The notes under the pieces are model-generated. The model was not told the origin of the DNA, searched no databases, and saw nothing but the letters and a program-made list of their open reading frames with translations. Made by a program: the position numbers and the translations under genes. A DNA stretch of 64,000 nucleotides, taken from the NCBI GenBank assembly GCA_038327195.1, contig JBBQKU010000004.1, forward strand, positions 118,666 through 182,665. Direction: 5' to 3'. Position 1 is the stretch's first letter. Each line of letters starts with the position of its first letter. Positions 25,594 to 34,637 of this stretch are shown in pieces. This DNA is from UBA4416 sp038327195. Lineage in GTDB: Bacteria > Bacteroidota > Bacteroidia > B-17B0 > Aurantibacillaceae.

Positions 25594-26361
25594 TTATAAA
25601 TCTTTTCTTTTAAACTTAATAAGAGAAAACCAAAACGGAATTACAATCCACAAAAACAGAATACCAAATGCAATAAATATTCCTAAACTTGTACCGAAAA
25701 AATCTTTAAAAATTGCGCCAGTATATCCCATCATCGCTGAAACGTCTAAGTGTAATAATATTAATATTCTTGCTAAATCAATTGGATTAAGTGCTGTAAT
25801 ACCAACCATCATTTTTTCAATTGGATAATCAGATAACTGAAACAATAAAAACAAAACGATACCATCAAATAATAATGCGAAAAATAGCCACAACATAATA
25901 GCAATACCAATTCCTTTAGCTTTATCTCTTGTAATTATAGAACTTAAAAAAGCAATAGCTACAAAAACAGATGTGATAAAAATTCCAACTAAAACCATCA
26001 TAATAGCAACATCTGTAGGCGCGTACAACAAAATAGGAATACCGGCGCCAATAATAAATGCAAAAACTAGGGAAAATGATAAGCCAAAAAATAAACTCCA
26101 CCAAATTTTAGTTCTTTTGATTGGCTGACTTAATAATAATTCAATAAATTCAGAACTATTATATAAATATATAGTAGAAAATATAACTGAAATCAAAGGA
26201 ACCGTTAGTAATATAATGTTTAATAGAGTTAAAATTCCTTTCGTACTGTTATCCTCCAAACTAAATGCACTCCATGATAAAATTGCAAGTATTAACGTAT
26301 AAACTAATACAATTTTGTTTTTTAAAATATCTAAAAATATAAATTTTATAATTCTATTCAT
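25594..26361 (-). CDS. nosY: NosY-like ABC transporter permease
   Basis: A 255-residue membrane protein with six hydrophobic helices and the ABC-2 permease pattern (RIIKFIFLDILKNK at the start, LLLSQPIKRTKIWWS after the second helix). With NosF it forms the transporter needed to build the copper centre of nitrous oxide reductase. It overlaps nosF by 8 bases and precedes the truncated haemoglobin gene. Confidence 0.92.
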   Translation of the reverse strand: MNRIIKFIFLDILKNKIVLVYTLILAILSWSAFSLEDNSTKGILTLLNIILLTVPLISVIFSTIYLYNSSEFIELLLSQPIKRTKIWWSLFFGLSFSLVFAFIIGAGIPILLYAPTDVAIMMVLVGIFITSVFVAIAFLSSIITRDKAKGIGIAIMLWLFFALLFDGIVLFLLFQLSDYPIEKMMVGITALNPIDLARILILLHLDVSAMMGYTGAIFKDFFGTSLGIFIAFGILFLWIVIPFWFSLIKFKRKDL

Positions 26362-27067
26362 TATTTTTATTTTTTAAAACGTGTGCAATTGCTTTTGAAA
26401 TTTTTTCCTCTCCAGTAGAACTTTTTAATTCTGCTATTGTTTTATGAAATTGAACATTTCCATCCTGCATAAAAACTATTTGAGTTATTAAATCATCCAA
26501 CTCACTTAATAAATGTGAAGTAATTAAAATTAATTTGCCTTTTAGTTTCTCTTCAATTATTTTTTCTTTTAATATTTCTGATGCTAAAGGGTCGAGTCCA
26601 GCGGTTGGTTCATCTAAAATAAGAATGTCGGGATTAAACAAAAAAGACAAAGTAGCACTTACCTTTTGAGTTGTACCTCCTGATAATGTACTCATTCGTT
26701 TATTGTACATTGTGGGTAATTGAAATTGATTTAATAAATCTTCATCTAATTGATGATCTGATTTTCTAATTTCTTTTATCATTTCTATGATTTGCCCAAT
26801 AGTCATATTGTCTGGATACCTTCCAATTTGAGGCATATAACCAATATCTTTTCTGTACTCAAAATTTTTATCAATAAACTCACCTTTAACTTTAATTGTA
26901 CCTTTGGTTGCTATTACCATACCTAAAATACTTTTTATTAAAGTCGTTTTTCCGCAACCATTAGGTCCAATCAGGGCAATGCACTCTCCTTTATTAAATG
27001 TTAGATTTACATTATTTAAAACTTCAAGTTTTCCGAATTTTTTATATAGGTTACTAATTTCAATCAT
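26354..27067 (-). CDS. nosF: NosF-like ABC transporter ATPase
   Basis: A 237-residue ATPase with Walker A GPNGCGKTT, signature LSGGTTQKVSA and Walker B ILILDEPTAGLDP, all intact. It powers NosY in NosZ copper-site maturation. It overlaps nosD by 4 bases and nosY by 8 bases. Confidence 0.94.
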   Translation of the reverse strand: MIEISNLYKKFGKLEVLNNVNLTFNKGECIALIGPNGCGKTTLIKSILGMVIATKGTIKVKGEFIDKNFEYRKDIGYMPQIGRYPDNMTIGQIIEMIKEIRKSDHQLDEDLLNQFQLPTMYNKRMSTLSGGTTQKVSATLSFLFNPDILILDEPTAGLDPLASEILKEKIIEEKLKGKLILITSHLLSELDDLITQIVFMQDGNVQFHKTIAELKSSTGEEKISKAIAHVLKNKNNE

Positions 27068-28302
27068 AATTTAAGAGAATGCATTAATGGAGTGTTGTCA
27101 ATAAAATTATCAGGTGTAATACTTGGTAGTATTCTTTCAGACTTATCTAAAAGTGTTACCATAAAACTTCTGAATAAAAGCATGGCTGGAGGATTCTTTT
27201 CAACTATAACAGAAAACAAACTTAATGGGTGAAATGGAACATCGCCAATTGTGTTTTTATCTAAATCATATCCTTCATATTTATCCCAATAGTTTTTATC
27301 AAATGTATTTAAAACCAAACTTCCATTAGTACCAATATCAAAGGTATTTCCAACAAAATTATTTAATGTAATTTTATTATCCATACAGCTCGCTTGTATT
27401 TTCATTCCCCAACCATTATTTTCAAACACATTTTTTTCAACCATAATACGATTAGTCCCTTCCATATATATACCCGTCGTATTTCTTTTAAATTTATTTC
27501 CATAAATATAACTATCCGAAATTTCTTTTAACATTAATCCATAAGCGGCATCTCCCCAATTTTCTTCGAAAGTATTGTTAAACATTTTTACTTTGTGAGT
27601 AAACATAACAGAAACACCTGCGCCATTATTTTTAAAAAGGTTTGAAATATAGGAGTCGCTGTGCGAAAACATAAAGTGTAAGCCGTATCTAATATTACTC
27701 TTAGAGATGTTTCTCCATATGATTGAGTTTGTTACAAACTCAAAATAAATACCATCTCTGTGTCCAGAAATAGTATTACCTATAATTTGTAAACTATCGC
27801 TTTTCCAACAATGAATGCCATTACCTATTTGCTGTTCTTCAATACCATAGGCAGAAATCTTATTGTTTTTTACAACACAATTCTTACTATACTGCAAATA
27901 AACACCAAAAAAATTATCATCTAAAATATTATTTATAATTGTAACATCATGGCTGTCGTAAACCTTTATTCCGCCTGGGTCGTTAAGTGTGGCATAACCT
28001 GAACGCTGAACTTTAAATCCGGTAACTAATACATAATTAGCTTTAATAGATAAAACCTCGTATAGTTTTTGTCCGTCTAATATTGGTAAATCTTTTCCTA
28101 TAAATCTAATAGATTTATCTATAATAATATTACCTTCTTTGTAAACGCCTCCATATACAATAACAGTATCTCCATCTACACTTTCTGAAATCGCTTTTTT
28201 TACTGAACCATATTGTTTGTTTTGTCCAACCGTTAGTTGTTTCCCTTCTACTTTTTCAAAAATAAAACAAACAAATAATATGTAATAAAAAAATTTTAGC
28301 AT
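27064..28302 (-). CDS. nosD: NosD periplasmic copper-site maturation protein
   Basis: A 412-residue protein with a signal peptide (to about residue 20) and a right-handed beta-helix made of about ten repeats with N-x-I/F-x-x-N patterns (NNILDDNFFGVYLQYSKNC and others). This is the NosD/CASH fold, thought to pass sulfur or copper units to NosZ. The length is typical. It overlaps nosF by 4 bases and lies 2 bases after nosL. Confidence 0.93.
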   Translation of the reverse strand: MLKFFYYILFVCFIFEKVEGKQLTVGQNKQYGSVKKAISESVDGDTVIVYGGVYKEGNIIIDKSIRFIGKDLPILDGQKLYEVLSIKANYVLVTGFKVQRSGYATLNDPGGIKVYDSHDVTIINNILDDNFFGVYLQYSKNCVVKNNKISAYGIEEQQIGNGIHCWKSDSLQIIGNTISGHRDGIYFEFVTNSIIWRNISKSNIRYGLHFMFSHSDSYISNLFKNNGAGVSVMFTHKVKMFNNTFEENWGDAAYGLMLKEISDSYIYGNKFKRNTTGIYMEGTNRIMVEKNVFENNGWGMKIQASCMDNKITLNNFVGNTFDIGTNGSLVLNTFDKNYWDKYEGYDLDKNTIGDVPFHPLSLFSVIVEKNPPAMLLFRSFMVTLLDKSERILPSITPDNFIDNTPLMHSLKL

Positions 28303-28304
28303 TA

Positions 28305-29315
28305 TTATTTAATCTCTTCCCATGTAATTAATTTTGCATCTAATATAGTTACATAAACATTGGCGCTATCCTTATTAGTAAATGCAGCAATATCTCCACC
28401 CATGGGACTTCCAACATTTTTTCCCGCAACAAAAGTTAAATTTGTTGAAGGTAATAACTCATTAGGCGCTAAATAATTATTCACGTAAAACGTAGCATTT
28501 GCCATTTTATCTATATTCTCGTTTTTATAACTTATCAAACACGTTACATCATCAAACTTATAGGCACGTCCTTTCTCAGTTACTATCTCACAAGCAAATC
28601 GTTTATCTGAAATTGACATCTTGCAATTATCGCAATCATCTTTATTTAAATTAATTGCTTCAGGACCTGCATGACTACAAGCACTAAATAATATTATTGC
28701 TAATAAACTAACAGCAAGGTTTATTGTTCCCGTTTTTTTCTTTTTTAAAAACTTTGATTCTATTATAACAGCTAGTAACATAAATGCACCACTTCCTACA
28801 AATAGCCATCCTCCAATATCTGGTATTGAATAAGCGCCAAAATTTAATAATTGTTTGTACCCAATTAATGGTGGTTGATAAGCCATGCCGGGAACAATAA
28901 TTGCAGCATGTGGATCTAACTCGTGACCGTAATTATATTCCCATCTCCAAAAGTCTACCATAGCAACAACTCCAAATATTACAAATAATGTAAACACAGT
29001 ATATAATACTTTTTTGCGCCCAACAATTGCAGCTACAAGTGCAAGAAGTGCGTAAAATCCAATAATATAAACCAATACACTAAATTCTATAAAATCTTCG
29101 GCATGTAAAGTTTTCATTCCAATATAATGGTTCAGTCCATTAATAATATCTACATCGCCGCCCAATTTATCAGGATATATTTTTAACCCTAAACCTTCTG
29201 GATATTGGGGTGCATTAAGTTCTATTTGCCATAATGGAACAAAAATAGAAATTACTAAAAAAGTTGATGATATAATTAATAGTATTCTTGACCAAACTGA
29301 TATTTTATTGTCCAT
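28305..29315 (-). CDS. nosL: NosL copper chaperone fused to an N-terminal membrane domain
   Basis: A 336-residue fusion. Residues 1-190 have about five membrane helices with a His/Tyr-rich periplasmic loop (HELDPHAA). Residues 215-336 are a NosL domain with the Cu(I) site DCDNCKMSI (C228, C231, M233), SPMGGDIAAF and a closing beta region. At the joint the helix ends IILFSAC, with a lipobox-like cysteine at 213, which looks like the remains of a separate NosL lipoprotein signal now used as an internal helix. It delivers copper to NosZ in the periplasm. A strong terminator lies between it and nosZ. Confidence 0.88.
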   Translation of the reverse strand: MDNKISVWSRILLIISSTFLVISIFVPLWQIELNAPQYPEGLGLKIYPDKLGGDVDIINGLNHYIGMKTLHAEDFIEFSVLVYIIGFYALLALVAAIVGRKKVLYTVFTLFVIFGVVAMVDFWRWEYNYGHELDPHAAIIVPGMAYQPPLIGYKQLLNFGAYSIPDIGGWLFVGSGAFMLLAVIIESKFLKKKKTGTINLAVSLLAIILFSACSHAGPEAINLNKDDCDNCKMSISDKRFACEIVTEKGRAYKFDDVTCLISYKNENIDKMANATFYVNNYLAPNELLPSTNLTFVAGKNVGSPMGGDIAAFTNKDSANVYVTILDAKLITWEEIK

Positions 29316-29331
29316 AGTTTTAAAATTAGTA

Positions 29332-29375
29332 TAATAAAAAAAGGAGCAGGCAATTATTAAATCCCTGCTCCTTTT
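29332..29375 (-). terminator. Intrinsic terminator between nosZ and nosL
   Basis: On the minus strand AAAAGGAGCAGG pairs with CCTGCTCCTTTT (12 bp, 13-base loop), followed by a run of seven T. It lies inside the nos operon, so it would let nosZ be made in excess over the maturation genes. Confidence 0.85.
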
Positions 29376-29389
29376 AAGAAATTTAATTA

Positions 29390-31378
29390 TTATTTAGTTT
29401 TTGATTCGTCTGCTTTTGGCAGATTTGTTCCAAGACTAAAAGATAAAGGTACGTTGCTTCCGGCAGGAGAAACACGAAGGTATCCTTGCATTTCCTGATG
29501 CAATGCGCTACAGAAATCGGTACAATAAAATGGCATCATACCAACTTTATCTGGAGTCCATTTTAATGTTTGAGTTTCGCCTGGCATAATTAATAATTCT
29601 GCATTATTTGCTCCTTTCATTGCAAATCCATGAGGAACGTCCCAATCTTGCTCTAAATTAGTTACATGGAAATAAACCTCGTCACCCATTTTAATTCCTT
29701 CAATATTATCTGGAGAAAAATGTGAACGAACACAAGTCATGTATATGTGAACTTTATTACCTTCTCTCACTACTTTAGATTCTTTTTCTCCTTTAGTAGC
29801 ATACGGATGTTTGTTCTCATCTATTTTAAATATTTTAACTTGATTTTTACTAATCAAATCAGCAGGAGCAGCTTGAGCATAATGAGGTTCTCCAATAGTA
29901 GGATAATCCAAAATCAATTCCATTTTATCACCACTGATGTCAAATATTTGAGCACTTTGAGCTAACTCAGGCCCAGTAGGTAAGTATCTGTCTTTTGTAA
30001 TTTTATTATATGCGATTAAATATTTACCAAAAGGTTTTTTACTATCTCCACCAGGAATACATAAGTGACCAACAGAATAATAAGTAGGAACGCGATCAAG
30101 TACTTTTAAATCTTGAATATTCCATTTAACAACTTCAGAAGAAACAAAGAATGTTGTGTATGCGTTTCCTTTTCCGTCAAATTCAGTATGTAATGGCCCT
30201 AAACCTGGTTTTTTAACTTCTCCATGTAAAGCTGCTTCATATTTTATAACTGGAATTCCTTCATATTCACCATCGTATGCTTTGCTTGCAATTGCTTTTT
30301 GTATTTTATCAAAACTAAATACAGGAATTAAAGCAGCTAATTTACCACTACCAACTATAAATTCACCAGTTGGGTCAACATCACAACCGTGAGGAGATTT
30401 AGGGCAAGGAATCATATAACAGATATCTTTTAATTCTTTAGTGTCTAAAACTAAAACCTCAGTTCTGATTTCAGAAGTAGCAGTATGTGTTACATCGCTA
30501 TAAACATTGTGAGCATATCTAACAGGCATTTTTTTACCTTTTCCTGCTTTAACATATTCCTCTGCTTTTTTCCAGTTTACTGCCATGATAAAATCTTTGT
30601 CGTTTTGTGAAGCATTAACTTCTAACAACGTATTGGCTTGTTCTGTATTATAACAAGAAAAGAAAAACCAACCATGAGATTTACCTTTACCAGCATGGCT
30701 TAAGTCAAAGTTTACACCAGGACATTCCAATTGGAAAGCAATATCCATTTTACCATCCTCTTTTCCTACACTAATAAAACTTAAATAACCTTTAAAGTTT
30801 TGTTTGTAAGTATTAATTGGCACATCACCATTTGCGTTATCAGACGGAACACTAAAACGTGTACCGGCAACAACATACTCAGTATTTTCTGTAATAAATG
30901 GAGATGAATGGTTACCAGCACTGTTTGGCAACTCTATAATTTCTTCTGTACGGAATGTTTTTAAGCCGATACGAGCAACACGAGGCGTATTGTTAGCATT
31001 ACCAAAAACCCAACGACCATCAACTTCACCATTAGTTTGAGACATTTCAGTATGATGCAAGTCATCCCAAGGAACAAAACCGTGCGATGTGTTTAACATC
31101 GGTTTTGATTCTTCACTGTAACCCCAACCTTTTTCAGGATCAACAGCAAATACAGGAATTACTCTCAATAAACGACCACTTGGCAAGCCATAAACGCTCA
31201 TTTGTCCACTAAATCCGCCACTTACAAAGTTATAGAATTCATCGTATTTACCTGGGGCAACATACGATTTTACTGCTGCGTTACCAGAAACAGCATTACT
31301 TGTGTTTTTAGGCTTACAAGACTGTATAGCTGATGCAAGTATTAATCCACCTGCGGCTACTGTTAAAATTTTTTTCAT
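29390..31378 (-). CDS. nosZ: Nitrous oxide reductase, clade II (Sec-dependent, lipoprotein type)
   Basis: A 662-residue copper enzyme that reduces N2O to N2. Its N-terminus is a Sec-type signal with lipobox-like SAIQSC (C21), not a twin-arginine signal, which marks clade II. The beta-propeller CuZ histidines appear in DLHHTEMSQ, AGNHSSPF, SHAGKGKSHGWFF, RYAHNVY, SPHGCD, GPLHTEFD and GEPHYAQ. The cupredoxin CuA motif is CTDFCSALHQEM (C619, C623, H627, M630). It lies 22 bases after the cytochrome c gene and is followed by an intrinsic terminator. Confidence 0.97.
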   Translation of the reverse strand: MKKILTVAAGGLILASAIQSCKPKNTSNAVSGNAAVKSYVAPGKYDEFYNFVSGGFSGQMSVYGLPSGRLLRVIPVFAVDPEKGWGYSEESKPMLNTSHGFVPWDDLHHTEMSQTNGEVDGRWVFGNANNTPRVARIGLKTFRTEEIIELPNSAGNHSSPFITENTEYVVAGTRFSVPSDNANGDVPINTYKQNFKGYLSFISVGKEDGKMDIAFQLECPGVNFDLSHAGKGKSHGWFFFSCYNTEQANTLLEVNASQNDKDFIMAVNWKKAEEYVKAGKGKKMPVRYAHNVYSDVTHTATSEIRTEVLVLDTKELKDICYMIPCPKSPHGCDVDPTGEFIVGSGKLAALIPVFSFDKIQKAIASKAYDGEYEGIPVIKYEAALHGEVKKPGLGPLHTEFDGKGNAYTTFFVSSEVVKWNIQDLKVLDRVPTYYSVGHLCIPGGDSKKPFGKYLIAYNKITKDRYLPTGPELAQSAQIFDISGDKMELILDYPTIGEPHYAQAAPADLISKNQVKIFKIDENKHPYATKGEKESKVVREGNKVHIYMTCVRSHFSPDNIEGIKMGDEVYFHVTNLEQDWDVPHGFAMKGANNAELLIMPGETQTLKWTPDKVGMMPFYCTDFCSALHQEMQGYLRVSPAGSNVPLSFSLGTNLPKADESKTK

Positions 31379-31400
31379 TATTCTTTTATTTTTTTAGTGA

Positions 31401-31886
31401 TTATTTAGTTGCATCATTTTTACGCATGAATTCTAAAATCTGACGTGATTCATCATCAGTTAAACTTTGATTTGGCATACGAACTAAACACAATTCTAAC
31501 ATAGCTTGTGCTTCTGGATCTTTGTCTATCATCGGATCAGGATTTGTAATGAAATTCATAATCCACTCAGGAGTTCTACGTTTAGTAACATCTTTCCAGC
31601 CTGGACCAACTAATTTCTCAGTTGTCATTTTATGACATGATGTACACTTTACTCCTGCAGCTTTTTCACCTAAACCAGCCATTGCATCATCCACCTTATC
31701 AGTAAGTGCTAATGATGCAGCTGTGAATTTACCTTCACCTCTTTTTGCATCATAAGCTGGTGCGGCATCTTCAACCATACTTTTTGGAGCTTCTGTTGTA
31801 GTTTCAGTTGATTTTTTTTCTTCGCCACCGCAACTAATTAAAATTGCTGTAAGCGCCACCGATGCTAAGATTAATATTTTTTTCAT
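31401..31886 (-). CDS. Monohaem cytochrome c lipoprotein of the nos operon
   Basis: A 161-residue lipoprotein (lipobox ILISC, C19) with a low-complexity Glu/Thr/Lys linker and one cytochrome c domain: CTSCH (C80, C83, H84), VGPGWKDVTKRRTPEW and the probable Met ligand in VRMPNQSLTDDE. It is the first gene of the nos operon and the likely electron donor to NosZ, as in other clade II operons. Confidence 0.92.
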   Translation of the reverse strand: MKKILILASVALTAILISCGGEEKKSTETTTEAPKSMVEDAAPAYDAKRGEGKFTAASLALTDKVDDAMAGLGEKAAGVKCTSCHKMTTEKLVGPGWKDVTKRRTPEWIMNFITNPDPMIDKDPEAQAMLELCLVRMPNQSLTDDESRQILEFMRKNDATK

Positions 31887-31920
31887 AATTAGATTTTTTT
31901 GTAAATATATAAATTTTATA

Positions 31921-31987
31921 CAAAATTAACATATCTATAAGTCGTTATTTATGACTTAAATCATACTAATTAATTGATAAAAATCAG
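31921..31987 (-). promoter_or_regulatory. nos operon promoter with two FNR-type boxes
   Basis: The minus strand has TAATTTTG (31928-31921), an exact TAnnTTTG element. ATGACTTAAATCAT (31951-31964) is a TGA-N6-TCA box centred 36.5 bp from its end, the same spacing as at the copper-receptor operon. A second box, TTGATAAAAATCAG (31974-31987), lies 23 bp, about two helical turns, further up. Transcription would start near 31916. The divergent MbnP-like gene has no -7 element at this spacing. Confidence 0.7.
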
Positions 31988-32104
31988 CATCTTTTCAAGT
32001 GAATATAGTTTAAATTCTTTCACATCCTGACAATTCTCATATATAATTCTATACACAATACTTAATTTTAATAAACTAGGTTTTAAAATTAAAAAAAGGA
32101 ACTC

Positions 32105-32830
32105 ATGAAATTACTATTGAAAATAATTTGTATGATGCTATTTGCACTTACAAGCTGCAAAAAAGATAAAGAAATTATTCCAACTGCATTGGATGCAAAT
32201 ATTCGATTATCTATCTCACACAGTATAAATGGGTCAAATATATATTTTGATTCTTTAGTATATAGTAATGATGCTGGAAATATTTATGAAATCAATAAAC
32301 TAGAATATTATATTTCTAATATCACTTTTTTTAGAAACGATACTGTTATTTATAAAAATAAAAATATATACTATATCAATGCTCAATCAACTAATAATCA
32401 TTCTATACTACTAGATTATGTTCCTTTTGGAACCTACTCTCGCATTACTTTTAATATCGGGTTAGACTCAATGCATAATTTAGATTATTTTTTACCAAAT
32501 ACAACAGAAAATATTAATATGGTATGGCCAACCATGATGGGTGGTGGATATCATTTTCTAAAACTTGAAGGTCATTATTTAATAGCTGCAGTTCCATCTG
32601 GTTACGCCGTTCATCTTGGTAACAAAAGTATTGTTAACTGTATTATAAATGATGGGTTTGTACTTTCATCAAACAATACGTCACTTGAATTAATGATGAA
32701 TGTCAATGAATGGTATAAAACACCTCAACTATATAATTTTAATACTGATGGTAATTTTACAATGGGAGATTCAGTGTTAATGAATAAAATAGCAGCAAAC
32801 GGATATAATGCATTTTCTATTAAACACTAA
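32105..32830 (+). CDS. MbnP-like copper-binding lipoprotein
   Basis: A 241-residue lipoprotein (lipobox ALTSC, C18) with the MbnP-family pattern: EINKLEYYISNITF, LDYVPFGTYSRITFNIGLD and NMVWPTMMGGGYHFLKLEG. In MbnP a tryptophan is oxidised to kynurenine by its partner MbnH and the product binds copper; W141 is a candidate. The MbnH-like gene follows 5 bases later. The pair is divergent from the nos operon, which suggests copper supply for NosZ. The family call is by motif; the W141 assignment is inferred. Confidence 0.8.
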   Translation: MKLLLKIICMMLFALTSCKKDKEIIPTALDANIRLSISHSINGSNIYFDSLVYSNDAGNIYEINKLEYYISNITFFRNDTVIYKNKNIYYINAQSTNNHSILLDYVPFGTYSRITFNIGLDSMHNLDYFLPNTTENINMVWPTMMGGGYHFLKLEGHYLIAAVPSGYAVHLGNKSIVNCIINDGFVLSSNNTSLELMMNVNEWYKTPQLYNFNTDGNFTMGDSVLMNKIAANGYNAFSIKH

Positions 32831-32835
32831 ATATC

Positions 32836-33846
32836 ATGAAAAAAATACTTTTTATAACTGCAGTACTCTCGTTGAGTTTTTTATCTTGTAGAAAAGAGAA
32901 AGAGAAAACTTTAGAACTAACACCTGCTGGTGAAACCCTAACTTATGTTCAATTAGATGCGCCATATTATTTTCCTCAAGCAATTTTTCAGAGCGATAAT
33001 TTATTAAGTAAAGAAGGCATAGCATTAGGAAGAAGACTATACTATGATTCCATTTTATCTAATACTGGCAAATCGTGTTCAAGCTGTCATAGCCAATCGC
33101 TAGCATTTACAGACCCTATAAGCAATTCGATGCCACACATGAATCTTGCTTGGAATTCCAAATTTTTATGGAATGGAGGAGTTGAAGGAACTTTAGAAAA
33201 TGCAATGGACTTTGAAGTAAATATTTTTTTTAATACTAACGTTTCCAAACTTAACAATAGTACTATATATCCTGCTCTATTTAAAAAAGTATTTGGTACA
33301 ACTACGATTAGTTCCAAAGAAATTGCTTATGCATTAGCGCAATTTATAAGAACCCAAACAAGTTATAATTCAAAACTTGACAAGTATCTAAAACACGAAA
33401 TAATGTTAAGTCCTTCCGAATTGAGTGGCTTTGTTATTTATAATTCAGAAAAAGGAGATTGCTTTCATTGCCATAGTTTAGGATTGTTTAACGATGATTC
33501 ATATCACAACATTGGAATTGATTCTATATTTTCAGGTGTTAAATTAGGAAGATATAATGTCACTCATAATCCAAATGACATTGGGAAATTTAAAACGCCA
33601 TCATTAAGAAATGTAGAACTTACAGCACCTTACATGCACGACGGTAGATTTTTAACTCTTGAAGAAGTTATTGAACATTACAATACTAAAGTAAAAAAAT
33701 CTTCAACCCTTGATCCAATTTTAACCAAGCCTAGCCATGAATTTGGCTTACAATTATCTATTCCGCAAAAAGCAGATTTATTAGCGTTTCTTAAAACATT
33801 AACAGACACAACTTTTATTCATAATTCAGAACTTAGCGCACCATAA
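32836..33846 (+). CDS. MbnH-like dihaem cytochrome c peroxidase-family protein
   Basis: A 336-residue lipoprotein (LSFLSC, C18) with two haem c sites, CSSCH (81-85) and CFHCH (209-213), and the bacterial cytochrome c peroxidase layout (GKSCSSCH, WNGGVEGTLENAM, FKTPSLRNVELTAPYMHDG). Paired with an MbnP-like gene, it is best read as MbnH, which makes the kynurenine of MbnP, rather than as a peroxide scavenger. It is followed by an intrinsic terminator shared with the opposite strand. Confidence 0.85.
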   Translation: MKKILFITAVLSLSFLSCRKEKEKTLELTPAGETLTYVQLDAPYYFPQAIFQSDNLLSKEGIALGRRLYYDSILSNTGKSCSSCHSQSLAFTDPISNSMPHMNLAWNSKFLWNGGVEGTLENAMDFEVNIFFNTNVSKLNNSTIYPALFKKVFGTTTISSKEIAYALAQFIRTQTSYNSKLDKYLKHEIMLSPSELSGFVIYNSEKGDCFHCHSLGLFNDDSYHNIGIDSIFSGVKLGRYNVTHNPNDIGKFKTPSLRNVELTAPYMHDGRFLTLEEVIEHYNTKVKKSSTLDPILTKPSHEFGLQLSIPQKADLLAFLKTLTDTTFIHNSELSAP

Positions 33847-33980
33847 GTTTATTTTATTAGCTCTAGATCTCTTAAATTGAATACGATTTTCATTTTATAC
33901 GAGAGTAATCATATAAAAAAAGGATTCATTAATACATTGTTGATTTTGGACTCTATTGGTTTTCCAACTGATATCAAACA

Positions 33981-34015
33981 AAAAAGTGTAGAATATAAAT
34001 TTCTACACTTTTTTT
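33981..34015. terminator. Bidirectional terminator (mbnH-like and tRNA-Ala)
   Basis: AAAAAGTGTAGAA pairs with TTCTACACTTTTT (13 bp, 7-base loop), with A and T runs on the two sides. It can end the plus-strand MbnP/MbnH transcript and the minus-strand tRNA-Ala transcript. Confidence 0.8.
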
Positions 34016-34020
34016 AATTG

Positions 34021-34094
34021 TGGAGAATATCGGATTCGAACCGATCACCTCTTCACTGCCAGCGAAGCGCTCTAGCCAAATGAGCTAATCCCCC
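34021..34094 (-). tRNA. tRNA-Ala (anticodon GGC)
   Basis: A full cloverleaf of 74 bases. The 7-bp acceptor stem GGGGGAT/ATTCTCC has two G-U pairs, the anticodon loop is CTGGCAG, and the T-arm is ATCGG TTCGAAT CCGAT. CCA is not encoded. A terminator follows. Confidence 0.93.
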
Positions 34095-34170
34095 AATTTT
34101 ATTAAATTATTTAATGTGAGTTTACGAATGTTTGATATTCAAAAAAATAACTAACCTCAAAATAACTTTT

Positions 34171-34207
34171 ATGAGTTGTTAGATTTCTCAAAAAACTAAC
34201 AACTCAT
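34171..34207. repeat. Perfect 12-bp inverted repeat after infB fragment
   Basis: ATGAGTTGTTAG (34171-34182) and CTAACAACTCAT (34196-34207) with a 13-base loop. No T run follows on the minus strand, so it is a weak terminator candidate for infB or an mRNA-end hairpin. Confidence 0.5.
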
Positions 34208-34220
34208 TTCAAACAACTTA

Positions 34221-34637
34221 TTATAGTTTTGCTTTGATCTCAACTAAATCATAACCTTCAATAATATCATCAACTTTAATATCATTAAAGCCATCAATAT
34301 TTAAACCACATTCGTAGTTTGCAGTTACTTCTTTCACATCATCTTTAAAGCGTTTCAATGAACCTAAGCCGCCAGTAAATAAAACGATACCATCACGTAT
34401 AACTCTAATTTTAGTGTTACGCATTACTTTACCATCTAATACATAGCAACCTGCAATGGTTCCAACTTTAGTAATGTTAAATACTTCACGAATAATAATA
34501 TTACATACTGTTTTCTCTTCAAATTCTGGTGCAAGCATTCCTTCCATGGCTGCTTTAATTTCATTAATTGCATCGTAAATAATAGAAAAGTTAAAACCTC
34601 TTGGCGTTGTTATGCCAAAGCAAACTCTTACTGGCAT
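34221..34637 (-). pseudogene. infB: 5'-truncated infB (translation initiation factor IF-2, C-terminal part)
   Basis: The last 125 or so residues match the C-terminal domain of IF-2, which binds initiator tRNA: FSIIYDAINEIKAAMEGML, REVFNITKVGTIAGCYV, IRVIRDGIVLFTG, LKRFKDDVKEV, YECGLNI and FNDIKVDDIIEGY. The match begins at about 34594. The residues before it (MPVRVCFGITTPRG) are unlike IF-2, and the GTPase domains are absent. On the other side of the break lies a 5'-truncated recombinase facing away. A cell needs a full infB elsewhere, or the contig join is wrong here. Confidence 0.85.

Noticed and set aside
29747..30392. Open frames on the plus strand opposite nosZ
   Set aside because: They are antisense to a conserved enzyme, with no family-like sequence and no promoter; treated as shadows.
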